The translations under genes and the position numbers were made by a program. Shown here in pieces: positions 1 to 7,601 of a stretch of 11,861 nt of DNA (position 1 is the first letter of the stretch; each line of letters begins with the position of its first letter). The stretch is from Saprospiraceae bacterium UBA6168 (GTDB taxonomy: Bacteria > Bacteroidota > Bacteroidia > Chitinophagales > Saprospiraceae), in contig DIUC01000099.1 of assembly GCA_002435785.1 (NCBI GenBank), positions 104,202 through 116,062 of the forward strand. The letters are read 5' to 3'. The notes beneath the pieces were generated by a model. That model ran no database searches and was not told the origin of the DNA. It saw nothing but the letters and a program-made list of their open reading frames with translations.

Positions 1-585
1 CCCTCGGAGGGGGCCGGGGGGAGGCTGCCTAATCTAATCACCCTCATACTCCCCAACGACCACGGCGCTGGCCCCCGCCCGACGGAGGGCTACCCCTATC
101 TCGAAAGCTATATGTCCGACAACGACCTGGCGCTGGGCAGGCTGCTGCACTTCCTCAGCCGGACGCCCTACTGGAAAAACATGCTGGTGGTGGTAACGGA
201 GGACGACCCGCAGGGCGGCATTGACCACGTGGACGCCCACCGCTCCGTGTTGATGCTGGCCGGGCCTTATGTAAAACGGGGCTACGTGTCGCATACCCAC
301 GCCAATTTTGGCAGCTTGTTGCGGATGATTTACACGCTGACCGACGCTGGCTTCGTCAACCACTACGACCTGACGGCCAGCTTGCTCACCGATTTTTTCA
401 CCGACAAACCGGACTACACGCCCTACACGCTGGTGCCGGTGGATGCCCGCATCTTCGACCCGCAAAAGGCGATGGACGTTTACCACAAGACCTTCGATTG
501 GGAGAAAATCAAGCAGGGGCCGATGCTGGACGACGAGGGGGAGCAGCGGAAGTGGTTTTATGAGCAGCAGGGGAAGGGGAATTAG
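1..585 (+). CDS. Phosphoesterase / alkaline-phosphatase-superfamily protein, C-terminal part (5' end outside window)
   Basis: The frame is open from base 1 and ends at TAG 583-585, giving 194 residues of a protein whose start lies upstream. The visible part matches the C-terminal catalytic region of the phosphoesterase (PF04185-like) branch of the alkaline phosphatase superfamily, often fused to an N-terminal YncE-type beta-propeller. Hallmarks are LPNDHGAGPRP near the start (a metal-binding NDH), then the SDNDLALGRLLHFLS helix, and VVTEDDPQGGIDHVDAHRS, which carries the Asp and His residues expected to bind the second metal. A segment like SPY in homologues follows (LAGPYVKRGYV), then a leucine-rich stretch ending in the polar tail. 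The likely role is extracytoplasmic hydrolysis of a phosphoester; the substrate cannot be told. The ATG at 112 falls inside the conserved domain and is not the start. Whether a beta-propeller precedes it cannot be seen here. Confidence 0.85.
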   Translation, partial: PSEGAGGRLPNLITLILPNDHGAGPRPTEGYPYLESYMSDNDLALGRLLHFLSRTPYWKNMLVVVTEDDPQGGIDHVDAHRSVLMLAGPYVKRGYVSHTHANFGSLLRMIYTLTDAGFVNHYDLTASLLTDFFTDKPDYTPYTLVPVDARIFDPQKAMDVYHKTFDWEKIKQGPMLDDEGEQRKWFYEQQGKGN

Positions 586-589
586 CGAA

Positions 590-674
590 GGATTGGAAAG
601 CCCGCAGGGATTTCTATGCCAGAGCGGGTATGGGTGAGTCCGGGCTTAGAAATCCCTATCGGGCTTTCCAATCC
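590..674. repeat. Long imperfect inverted repeat built of four related 14-16 bp units
   Basis: Bases 590-620 pair with 643-674 in a stem of about 30 bp, interrupted only by one T/T mismatch (617/646) and a small internal loop (CA against TAT); the apical loop is 621-642. Each arm holds two copies of a common unit. On the right arm, CGGGCTTAGAAATCCC (641-656) and CGGGCTTTCCAATCCC (660-675) share the pattern CGGGCTTnnnAATCCC. The left arm holds their reverse complements at 590-604 and 607-620. It lies 5 bp after the phosphoesterase stop, so it may act as a terminator or mRNA-stabilising hairpin. There is no T-tract after it, and the internal repetition looks more like a REP/BIME-type dispersed element. 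Confidence 0.8.
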
Positions 675-748
675 CTGAAATACCATGAAAATCTGTACCC
701 CTCCTGTCAGTTTTTGATGGATAAACCACTTCGTTCAAAAAGATGAGC

Positions 749-756
749 TATGTTTG
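749..756 (+). promoter_or_regulatory. Candidate Bacteroidota -7 promoter element for the TonB-dependent receptor gene
   Basis: TATGTTTG is an exact match to the Bacteroidota -7 consensus TAnnTTTG. Transcription would start near 762, giving a leader of about 25 bases before the ATG at 787. No TTTG -33 element lies at the usual distance upstream; the nearest, at 713-716, is too far. The call therefore rests on the -7 box and its position. Confidence 0.4.
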
Positions 757-786
757 AATTAATTGGAATTCAAGAATTTGCGAAGC

Positions 787-2976
787 ATGAGAACTAAACT
801 AATTGCACTTATCAGCTTGCTGTTTTTTTGGGTTAAAATGGTGGCGCAGGAGCGGGTGCCGGAGGCGTTGCCGTTGCCAGCCTTGAAGCCAGTAAAATCA
901 GGAATTCCATTCTCGTCCTACCTCGACAGGCCGAGGTTTCCTGTCCGAACCATCTACCCACCGCTGCCCACCGTCGTCGTCACCGCCCACCGAATGGAGA
1001 GCGACGTGAGCAAAACGCCTGCATCCATTGTCAGGTCAAGGTTTTGGGAAGGTAACCGCACCATCCCAGAAGCCCTCACTACTAATTCAGGTGTGTTCGT
1101 CCAAAAGACCAACCACGGCGGTGGCTCGCCCTTTATTCGTGGATTAACTGGCAATCAAACGCTGCTGCTCATTGATGGAATCCGACTTAGTAACGCTACT
1201 TTCCGCTATGGCCCAAATCAATATTTGAATACGGTTGACCCATATTCTGTCCAAAATATAGAGGTGTTGAAAGGCGGTGGCAGTGTGGGCTATGGCTCGG
1301 ATGCGTTGGGTGGAACATTGAATGTTTTATCTCGAAACATAAACTTCGCCAATAACGATGATGTAAGGTGGATGAACAGGGTGACAAGTTACTGGCGAAG
1401 TCAGGACATGGAAAAAACCCTACATGCTGAATCGAATTTTTCAAGTAAAAAACTGGCCTTCAACGCTGGTGGTACGCTCCGCAATTTTGGCGACCTCGTG
1501 GGAGGCGATACGACTGGGGTTCAACGTCCCACAGGCTATGATGAAATGGCCTTCCATGTAAAAGCCCACATTAGGCTTGACACTGCTTCAACATTGATGG
1601 TCATGCACCAGTTTTTCCAACAAACGGATGTGCCCATTTACCACAAAATCAAGTTAGAGGGTTTTGCCCGCAACCACATCACCTTGCAGCGGCGGCAATT
1701 GAGCTATGCACGGTACGAATGGCTGGCACCGCAGCTTCGTACTGCTTGGGGTACCGAGGGAAGGTCACTAAAAACTGGTCTTCAAAAAATCACTATCACT
1801 TCCTCGCTCCAAAATACAGACGAACACCGAGAAAGTCAGAAAAACGGCAACCTAATCCTCAAAAAAGAGGCTGATGATGTGCGCAGCATTGGTGTATCAG
1901 CTTTGGCTAAATACAGATTTGCAGCGTGGTGGCTTTCGACCATTGGCATTGAAATCTACCACGACCTCGTCGGCAGCACCCGCACCGATGCGGAAACGGG
2001 TACGGGCAGCGAGACTGACAAGCGGGGCCTTTACCCCGATGGGGCAACTTATCTAAGCAACGCCATATTTTGCACAAACCAATGGGAATCAGGTGATTGG
2101 AATTTCTCTGGCGGGCTGCGTTTCAACCGTTTTTCCATCAAGGTAGCCGATGACAACAACGGCGAGTCGCATCTCACGCCTTCGGCTTTGGTTTGGAATG
2201 CGGGGGCACTCCGCAAATTAGACCGCTTCAATTCGGCCTTTGCCAGTTTCAACACCGCCTTTCGTGCCCCCAATGTGGACGACCTTGGCTCGCTCGGCAT
2301 CGTGGACTTCCGTTACGAGGTGCCGACGGCAGACTTGAAGCCTGAGAAATCCTACAATATGGAGCTGGGCTGGCGGCACAAGCAGGAACGCTGGAATGCC
2401 GAAGTTGCAGTTTTCAGGTACGAGCTTCGTGACCTCATCACGAGGGTGCGGGTTGGGACGGACAGCATCGCCGGGTATCCGGTTTATCAGAAGGGGAACG
2501 TGCAGGAAGGTTTCATTCAGGGCGTAGAGTTTAGTAGTTCGCTTCGCTTGACCAATGGATTTTTGCTTTATGGCAACCTCGCTTGGCAGTATGGCCAGCA
2601 TGTAACAAGCAATGAACCGATGCGCCGCATACCGCCGTTTTTTGGCAACGTTTCGCTCATGTACAACAAATCTACGCTGCGCTTTCGTCAAAAATGGACT
2701 CATCAAAGCATTGGGGCATACTTCGATTGGCTCTTCGCAGCCAAGCAAGCCCGCCTTGCCGCAGGCGACAAGGCCGACAACCGCATCCCACTGGGCGGCA
2801 CACCGGGCTGGAATGTGCTGAATCTTTACGGGTATTGGACTATTCCAAAAAGCAAGTTTAATTTCACCCTACGTGCAGGCCTCTGGAACATCCTCAACGC
2901 CGACTACCGCTACCACGGCTCTGGCGTGAACGGAGTGGGAAGGAGCGTGACGGCGGGGGTGACGGTTTTCTTCTGA
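787..2976 (+). CDS. TonB-dependent outer-membrane receptor
   Basis: A protein of 729 residues predicted to form a TonB-gated outer-membrane importer. I choose ATG 787 because it yields a clean signal peptide (MRTKLIALISLLFFWVKMVAQ). A longer reading from TTG 763 adds eight charged residues and would begin at the predicted transcription start. Residues 62-69 (TVVVTAHR) form a TonB-box-like stretch. The plug follows (about 70-185), with SPFIRGLTGNQTLLLIDGIR and VGYGSDALGGTLNVLSR. The rest is a 22-strand-type barrel with FNTAFRAPNVDDLG and LKPEKSYNMELGWRH late in the chain, ending in a terminal Phe as barrel proteins do. It resembles receptors for haem, haemoglobin or other iron or metal ligands more than SusC, since there is no N-terminal carboxypeptidase-like domain and no SusD gene follows. 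The ligand is unknown. The exported cytochrome gene begins 93 bp downstream. Confidence 0.9.
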   Translation: MRTKLIALISLLFFWVKMVAQERVPEALPLPALKPVKSGIPFSSYLDRPRFPVRTIYPPLPTVVVTAHRMESDVSKTPASIVRSRFWEGNRTIPEALTTNSGVFVQKTNHGGGSPFIRGLTGNQTLLLIDGIRLSNATFRYGPNQYLNTVDPYSVQNIEVLKGGGSVGYGSDALGGTLNVLSRNINFANNDDVRWMNRVTSYWRSQDMEKTLHAESNFSSKKLAFNAGGTLRNFGDLVGGDTTGVQRPTGYDEMAFHVKAHIRLDTASTLMVMHQFFQQTDVPIYHKIKLEGFARNHITLQRRQLSYARYEWLAPQLRTAWGTEGRSLKTGLQKITITSSLQNTDEHRESQKNGNLILKKEADDVRSIGVSALAKYRFAAWWLSTIGIEIYHDLVGSTRTDAETGTGSETDKRGLYPDGATYLSNAIFCTNQWESGDWNFSGGLRFNRFSIKVADDNNGESHLTPSALVWNAGALRKLDRFNSAFASFNTAFRAPNVDDLGSLGIVDFRYEVPTADLKPEKSYNMELGWRHKQERWNAEVAVFRYELRDLITRVRVGTDSIAGYPVYQKGNVQEGFIQGVEFSSSLRLTNGFLLYGNLAWQYGQHVTSNEPMRRIPPFFGNVSLMYNKSTLRFRQKWTHQSIGAYFDWLFAAKQARLAAGDKADNRIPLGGTPGWNVLNLYGYWTIPKSKFNFTLRAGLWNILNADYRYHGSGVNGVGRSVTAGVTVFF

Positions 2977-3069
2977 ACCTACCACGCCATTTAACTCAAA
3001 AATAACCGCCAAAAAACACCCCATTCACCTTTTCGCCGTAATCAGCAGTCTCAAAAAACAACCAACTGC

Positions 3070-4545
3070 ATGAACAGAATTATTGCCATTTTGGGCTGCT
3101 GCGCAATCTTGGGTTTAGCCTTTTCCCGATGCACCGAAAACGCCCCAACCGCTGGTGGCGAAATCCTCGCCAAAGCCAATTGCGCTTCTTGCCACGCCTA
3201 CCCGGAGCCTACGTTGCTTGACCAGAAATCATGGGAAAACCATGTGCTGCCCCGCATGGGTGCGATGATGGGCGTACCGCCCGCCGACCTGGCTGGGGGC
3301 TTCCCCGTAAACCCTGACAGCGTTCCGCTTTCAAAAGAAGAATGGGCAGCCATCTGCCAGTTTTACCTAAAAAATGCACCCACCGAAACGCTTGCAGCTC
3401 CGCCTTTCGACATCGAAAAATCGCTGCCGCAATTTGAGGTGCGCTTCCCCGACCACTACCTCAGCCCGCCGGGCACGCTGCTGGCCAAGTTCGACGGCAA
3501 CGGCCTCTTCCTTGGCGATGTGCATTCCGGCAAGTTGTATGAGTTTGACAATCAATTGGTGGTGCAAAAAATGGCGGCTGCACCTGGTGGTGCGGTCTGG
3601 CTGAACCGCATCCCGGAGGGCGACCTCCTGACCTGCATCGGCTCGTTTTCTCCAACCGACGAGGCAACAGGCAGCGTGGTCTTTTTGCCAAAAAAACCGG
3701 GTGCATCGCCCATCACGCTGCTCGATGAGCTGCGCCGCCCCACCCACACCGAGCTGGCCGACCTCGACGGGGATGGCCGCTTCGACCTCGTGACCTGCGA
3801 GTTCGGAAAATGGGCTGGCAGCCTCAGTTGGTGGAAGAACGATGGCAACGGCGGCTTCCAGCGGCACCTGCTCCGCAACATGCCCGGCGCCATCCGCTCG
3901 CAAGTGCGTGACCTCAACGACGATGGCCTGCCCGACATTACGGCCCTCTTCGGGCAGGGCGACGAGGGCATTTTCATCTACTATAACAAAGGTGGCGGAG
4001 CGTTTGAGGAAGTGCGGGCGCTGCGCTTCCCGCCCAGCTACGGCTCCAGCTTCTTCAGCTTCTTTGATTACGACGGCGATGCCCACCCGGACATCATTTA
4101 CACCTGCGGCGACAATGCCGATTTTCCGCCCGTCAACAAGCCTTACCACGGCATCCGCATCTATCAGAACGATGGCAAAAACGGTTTCAAGGAGGTGTTC
4201 TTCCAGCATTTGCAGGGCGCTTATGCCGCTATCCCCGCCGACTTCGACCTCGACGGGGACCTCGACATTGCGGCCATTTCCTTTTTTCCCGACTTCCAAA
4301 AAAAGCCCGAATCTGGTTTTGTTTTCTTTGAAAACCAAGGCAGCATGAAGTTCAAGGCCCGTACCTTCCCGGCAGTGGGCAAGGGCCGTTGGATGGTCAT
4401 TGACGCTGGCGACCCTGACGGCGATGGCGACCTAGACCTCGTGCTGGGCAGCATGGCCTTCGAGGTGATTCCCGACGGCGGGGAGGTGGGACAGTGGGTG
4501 AAGGATGGGATTCCGTTCGTGGTGCTGTGGAACTTGGTGAAGTGA
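3070..4545 (+). CDS. Exported monoheme cytochrome c with five FG-GAP/VCBS repeats, probable lipoprotein
   Basis: A 491-residue protein with a short hydrophobic export signal (residues 1-20). Cys21 may be lipidated, but the lipobox (AFSRC) has an unusual Arg before the Cys, so signal peptidase I cleavage is also possible. A compact cytochrome c domain follows: CASCH at 38-42 binds haem covalently, with Met63, Met66 or Met67 (LPRMGAMMG) as candidate sixth ligand. From about residue 100 the protein is a beta-propeller-like array with five calcium-loop motifs of the DxDGDxxxD type, starting at Asp231, Asp281, Asp333, Asp391 and Asp448 (for example DLDGDGRFD and DPDGDGDLD). Such repeats occur in surface or periplasmic binding proteins. 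No T9SS tail is present. No terminator is visible between this gene and the upstream receptor gene, so co-transcription is plausible. The electron partner and ligand are unknown. Confidence 0.85.
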   Translation: MNRIIAILGCCAILGLAFSRCTENAPTAGGEILAKANCASCHAYPEPTLLDQKSWENHVLPRMGAMMGVPPADLAGGFPVNPDSVPLSKEEWAAICQFYLKNAPTETLAAPPFDIEKSLPQFEVRFPDHYLSPPGTLLAKFDGNGLFLGDVHSGKLYEFDNQLVVQKMAAAPGGAVWLNRIPEGDLLTCIGSFSPTDEATGSVVFLPKKPGASPITLLDELRRPTHTELADLDGDGRFDLVTCEFGKWAGSLSWWKNDGNGGFQRHLLRNMPGAIRSQVRDLNDDGLPDITALFGQGDEGIFIYYNKGGGAFEEVRALRFPPSYGSSFFSFFDYDGDAHPDIIYTCGDNADFPPVNKPYHGIRIYQNDGKNGFKEVFFQHLQGAYAAIPADFDLDGDLDIAAISFFPDFQKKPESGFVFFENQGSMKFKARTFPAVGKGRWMVIDAGDPDGDGDLDLVLGSMAFEVIPDGGEVGQWVKDGIPFVVLWNLVK

Positions 4546-5009
4546 ACTCACTTAGGGTAACCAAAAGCCAAAAAGTGATAGACAATGATAAGGGTAAAAG
4601 TGGGATTCATTTAAAAAACCTACCTCCCCAATTGAGAATCATATTTTTATTAGGCAATCAAATTATTTCATTCGCTTTTTCCCTCTCATTCAATGAATTG
4701 GAGAGTAGTTCAAATTCTAATGGGTAGCCCAATTATATCGGAATTGAAGCGCCACTTGTCATAGTTTGGAATTTTATCCCAATTTGGAAGCGTAGTTTGG
4801 CATTATTTTTGAAAAGCAATTTTTATCCTTCCTCCATCACTATTCCCAAATCTTCCCCTCAGCAGATATTGCAAGAGGGCCTCTTAATTTTGACGGTTCT
4901 CCTCCGGGAAAATTTCATAGCAAGCACGCATAATAACTAAACCACAATGAGGTTCCGGCTACGGAATGCCCATCGTACATCCATAATTATTCACTTAAAT
5001 CATGACAAC
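4546..5009. other. AT-rich intergenic region with promoter candidates
   Basis: This 464-base gap is clearly richer in A and T than the flanking genes. I find no convincing gene and no strong hairpin terminator for the cytochrome gene. A weak stem (CTCTC 4683-4687 against GAGAG 4701-4705) and a short one (AAGAG/CTCTT, 4873-4885 region) are the only hairpins seen. Two TAnnTTTG boxes are present (4804-4811 and 4885-4892). The motif TAGTTTGG occurs twice, about 30 bp apart, near 4763 and 4793. Confidence 0.6.
4783..4811 (+). promoter_or_regulatory. Candidate Bacteroidota promoter for the lipoprotein-lipase unit
   Basis: TTTG at 4783-4786 and TATTTTTG at 4804-4811 match the -33 and -7 consensus of the Bacteroidota housekeeping sigma factor, with a 17-base spacer. 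Transcription would start near 4817, leaving a leader of roughly 190 bases before the lipoprotein ATG at 5010. A second perfect -7 box, TAATTTTG at 4885-4892, lacks a TTTG partner but would give a leader of about 110 bases. Confidence 0.4.
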
Positions 5010-5324
5010 ATGAAAAGATTATTTCCGATGCTTTTGGTAGGATTATTATTTGCAACTTCGTCTTGCTCAAAAGAAGAACTTCCGCCCCTTTGCGACGAGG
5101 GGACATTGCGGTTGACCAATATTTCTTCAAATCCCTACATGTACTATTTAAATGGTGCTTATCAAGCGACCCTCAAGGGAAATACCTTTCAGGAATTTGA
5201 AATCCTTGAGGGCAAGCACACCATCCGATTGGTCCAGGAAAGCGGCTATTTGCTGTTCCCTTCGATAAAGGAATCAAGTGTCAGTGTTTTTGGGTGCAAG
5301 GAGTCCGAATTGGTTTTTCCATAG
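5010..5324 (+). CDS. Small lipoprotein, probably surface-exposed, function unknown
   Basis: A 104-residue protein. I start it at ATG 5010 because this gives a textbook lipoprotein signal (MKRLFPMLLVGLLFATSSC) with lipidated Cys19. The in-frame ATG at 4947 would add a charged 21-residue extension that spoils the signal. The residues after the Cys, SKEE, resemble the acidic lipoprotein export signal that sends Bacteroidota lipoproteins to the cell surface. The mature part (about 86 residues) is beta-rich with a pattern such as LRLTNISSNPYMYYLNGAYQ and EILEGKHTIRLVQESGY, reminiscent of small PEGA-like beta domains. Two further cysteines (in PLCDEG and FGCKES) could form a disulfide. It lies 59 bp upstream of the secreted lipase-like gene with no terminator between them, so the two are probably co-transcribed. 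I do not recognise a specific function. Confidence 0.75.
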   Translation: MKRLFPMLLVGLLFATSSCSKEELPPLCDEGTLRLTNISSNPYMYYLNGAYQATLKGNTFQEFEILEGKHTIRLVQESGYLLFPSIKESSVSVFGCKESELVFP

Positions 5325-5383
5325 CCCCTTGCCTCTTTCAATCACTAAAAACGAATTGAATACCCCCCACAAAACGGTCTCAC

Positions 5384-7399
5384 ATTAAAACAAAGTTCTG
5401 CTTGCTCGCTGCGCTAATGCTCAGCGCTCACCTCCTTTATTCACAAGCCGACTTGGTGGTTTCCACTGCCAGTTTCCAACCTAACTCAATTGCTAAAGGC
5501 GATATTTTTCAGGTACAGGCAACGGTAAAGAACGTGGGCAACGTCACGGCTGCAGCCAATTACATGTACGTGTATTTTACGCAAGACCTTACTCTGTCCG
5601 ATGACGAAATCGTAAGTCGGGTGTCCATTCAGCAGTTGGGTCCGGGGCAGAGCCAATTGGTAGATTTCAGGTATCCGGTATCGCCATTATTGTTCGCTGG
5701 AAGCTATCATGTTGCCTTCATGGTTGACCCGCTTAGCACAGTACCAGAGTCGAACGAGAACAATGCTTTTTGTGTCAAAAGCGGCAATAACTGCCTGACT
5801 TTTAATATCACAAACTCAATATTGACTTCGCAAAAATACCCATATCCTGTGCTGTTCATTCATGGCTGGACGGGAAACAGCTTTACGTGGGATGAATTCG
5901 CTGTTGAGGCTGAGTTTCGTTTCGGCTGGTCGTTTGCTGGCCGCATGGACTACTGCCTGAACCCGGACGGCAATCAGTACACCTCAGATGGCACTATCAA
6001 ATCCTTTGTAAATGCAGCCAATCTGAGCAAAGGAGATTATTTCCTATTGAATTTTGACGTTGGCAAGAATGGTACGTTGTTCGTTAGTGAGGATGGCATA
6101 CCTTTTAACGACGATTATAGTAATCAGTCGGCCATTGTTAAGCAAGGCTGGGCAGTGAGCGACGCTGTGAAGAAGATTTTGGCCAAAACAGGGGCAGAGA
6201 AGGTCATATTGGTCGGCCACAGCATGGGCGGCCTCGCTTCTCGTGAATACCTACAAAACCCAAATAATTGGCAGCCAGACGGCAAGCACCATGTGGCCAA
6301 ATTGCTAACGATTGGGACACCGAATGGGGGGAGCAATCTTAGCTCTTCTGGATTGGGTCAAATATTCAATGGCGGCGATGAAAGCTCAGAGGCTGTTAGG
6401 GATTTGCGGTACGAATCCACCATTTTTGATGGGCAATACTTGGATGGTGGCTACGAAGATAATTTCTCTGTTTTCCATAACAACGACGTGGATTGTAATG
6501 GTGCGGTGGGTAATTTGATTACGGGTTTGAATGAAAAAACCGCCCCTTCGGATGTCAATTATTCCTGTATTGTGGGTGTGGGAAACAATTTTCCTTCTTT
6601 AACTGGTGACGGAATTGTTGCATCTGACCGTGCAAATCTGAACAACTACCTCTTTGCGCAGCCACCACTTGGCCAACTTCATGCAGAGCGGTTCGATGTG
6701 AATACTGGGCATACCACCATCCACCAAGTCAACCCTTCGGTCATCGTTCGTGCCCTTGACGAGCCTGATGACTATCACCTGGCCTATCCGATTCCGTTAA
6801 ACTCATTTCAATACGGGTGGTGTACCCAGCAAGCTCCCAACAGTCCCTACCAAGAGGACTACGACGATTATAAGCTGACAATCACAACCAATGGCATGTT
6901 GGAAGTGAAGGTCTATAACATCCCGGTGCAGGAATTTGGCATGGGCTTATTGGACGCAAACTATGAGCCGCTGGAGGAGGTATTGGCCAATGGCAAGAGC
7001 AACATCAGCTTCACGAGGCAGGTGTCGCCCGGTACTTATCTACTCGAAACCGGCGGTATCCCCACGCCCAACAGTTGGCGGTTTCCGTATGCCCTTGAGG
7101 TCAAGTTTACGCCCTCCGGCCCAACTGATGTAGAGGAAGCTGTAGCAAACAATGGGCTTTTGCTGTTCCCCAATCCAACCACAGGCCATTTTGAAATCCA
7201 ATGGAGCAGCCCGGACTTTGGAGCGTACCAAGTAGTGGTGCTGAACAGCATGGGGCAATTGGTGCGTCGGTCTGTCCACCTAAAAACGGATGAAGTGGGA
7301 ACCGTTTCTGTGAGCCTTGATGGTTTGCCAAGCGGGGCTTATTTTGTGCAGTTGAAGTCGGATTTAGAGATTAGGGTGGGAAAGGTGGTGAAGGAATGA
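5384..7399 (+). CDS. Secreted alpha/beta-hydrolase (lipase-like) with CARDB domain and T9SS type A sorting tail
   Basis: A 671-residue multidomain secreted hydrolase. The start is placed at ATT 5384 because reading it as Met gives a typical signal peptide (MKTKFCLLAALMLSAHLLYS). The frame has a TGA at 5357 and no ATG or GTG before ATG 5417, which, like TTG 5402, would remove the basic N-terminus. Residues about 23-135 form a CARDB-type beta domain (VQATVKNVGNVTAAANYMYV). The hydrolase domain has the oxyanion motif FIHGWTG (His160-Gly161) and the nucleophile elbow GHSMGG (Ser280). Asp409 (GDGIV) and His443 or His447 (GHTTIHQ) are the probable remaining triad members. Residues about 490-570 resemble a PPC-type domain (DYDDYKLTITTNG). 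From about 593 (FPNPTTGHF) to the end is a T9SS sorting tail. Likely substrates are lipids or other esters outside the cell. A strong terminator follows at 7541. Confidence 0.88.
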   Translation: MKTKFCLLAALMLSAHLLYSQADLVVSTASFQPNSIAKGDIFQVQATVKNVGNVTAAANYMYVYFTQDLTLSDDEIVSRVSIQQLGPGQSQLVDFRYPVSPLLFAGSYHVAFMVDPLSTVPESNENNAFCVKSGNNCLTFNITNSILTSQKYPYPVLFIHGWTGNSFTWDEFAVEAEFRFGWSFAGRMDYCLNPDGNQYTSDGTIKSFVNAANLSKGDYFLLNFDVGKNGTLFVSEDGIPFNDDYSNQSAIVKQGWAVSDAVKKILAKTGAEKVILVGHSMGGLASREYLQNPNNWQPDGKHHVAKLLTIGTPNGGSNLSSSGLGQIFNGGDESSEAVRDLRYESTIFDGQYLDGGYEDNFSVFHNNDVDCNGAVGNLITGLNEKTAPSDVNYSCIVGVGNNFPSLTGDGIVASDRANLNNYLFAQPPLGQLHAERFDVNTGHTTIHQVNPSVIVRALDEPDDYHLAYPIPLNSFQYGWCTQQAPNSPYQEDYDDYKLTITTNGMLEVKVYNIPVQEFGMGLLDANYEPLEEVLANGKSNISFTRQVSPGTYLLETGGIPTPNSWRFPYALEVKFTPSGPTDVEEAVANNGLLLFPNPTTGHFEIQWSSPDFGAYQVVVLNSMGQLVRRSVHLKTDEVGTVSVSLDGLPSGAYFVQLKSDLEIRVGKVVKE

Positions 7400-7540
7400 G
7401 TAGAAGGCATCATTCTGAAATAATTGATGTTGACCTATTCAAATTTGAGCCAAATCCAATACCTCCTACGAGCTGTCAGCCATTTAGCAAACCCGGCCTT
7501 CCCGATTAATCCCCATAATGTTTGCTCTAACCCATTGCCC

Positions 7541-7581
7541 AAAGGGCCGCACACCAAATAATGGTGTGCGGCCCTTTTTTT
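7541..7581 (+). terminator. Strong intrinsic terminator after the lipase-like gene
   Basis: A perfect 16-bp stem (7541-7556 with 7562-7577, GC-rich core GGGCCGCACACCA) with a five-base loop AATAA runs into an uninterrupted T-tract ending at 7581. It lies 142 bp after the lipase stop and ends the 5010-7399 unit. A short A-run precedes the stem on this strand, so weak bidirectional activity is possible. Confidence 0.93.
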
Positions 7582-7601
7582 ATCCCAGAATGGACTTCCA
7601 T

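Noticed and set aside
763..786. TTG 763 as start of the TonB-dependent receptor
   Set aside because: It adds charged residues before the signal peptide and coincides with the predicted transcription start; ATG 787 gives a normal signal peptide.
2977..3069. Terminator or promoter between the receptor and cytochrome genes
   Set aside because: No stable hairpin with a T-tract and no TAnnTTTG box is visible in these 93 bases.
3367..4338. Long minus-strand open frame opposite the cytochrome-VCBS gene
   Set aside because: It is an antisense shadow of a GC-rich gene with clear domains; its translation shows low-complexity Val/Ala/Glu-rich sequence and no recognisable family.
3742..4460. Repeated Asp/Gly-rich DNA segments as a tandem DNA repeat
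   Set aside because: The similarity is at the protein level (calcium-loop motifs of the FG-GAP/VCBS repeats) and spacing is irregular; it is not a DNA repeat or CRISPR-like array.
4494..4727. 77-codon plus-strand frame overlapping the end of the cytochrome gene
   Set aside because: It starts inside the upstream gene, has no credible domain or start context, and its second half is just AT-rich spacer.
4947..5009. ATG 4947 as start of the small lipoprotein
   Set aside because: The 21-residue extension is charged and polar and would put the lipobox too far from the N-terminus; ATG 5010 gives an ideal lipoprotein signal.
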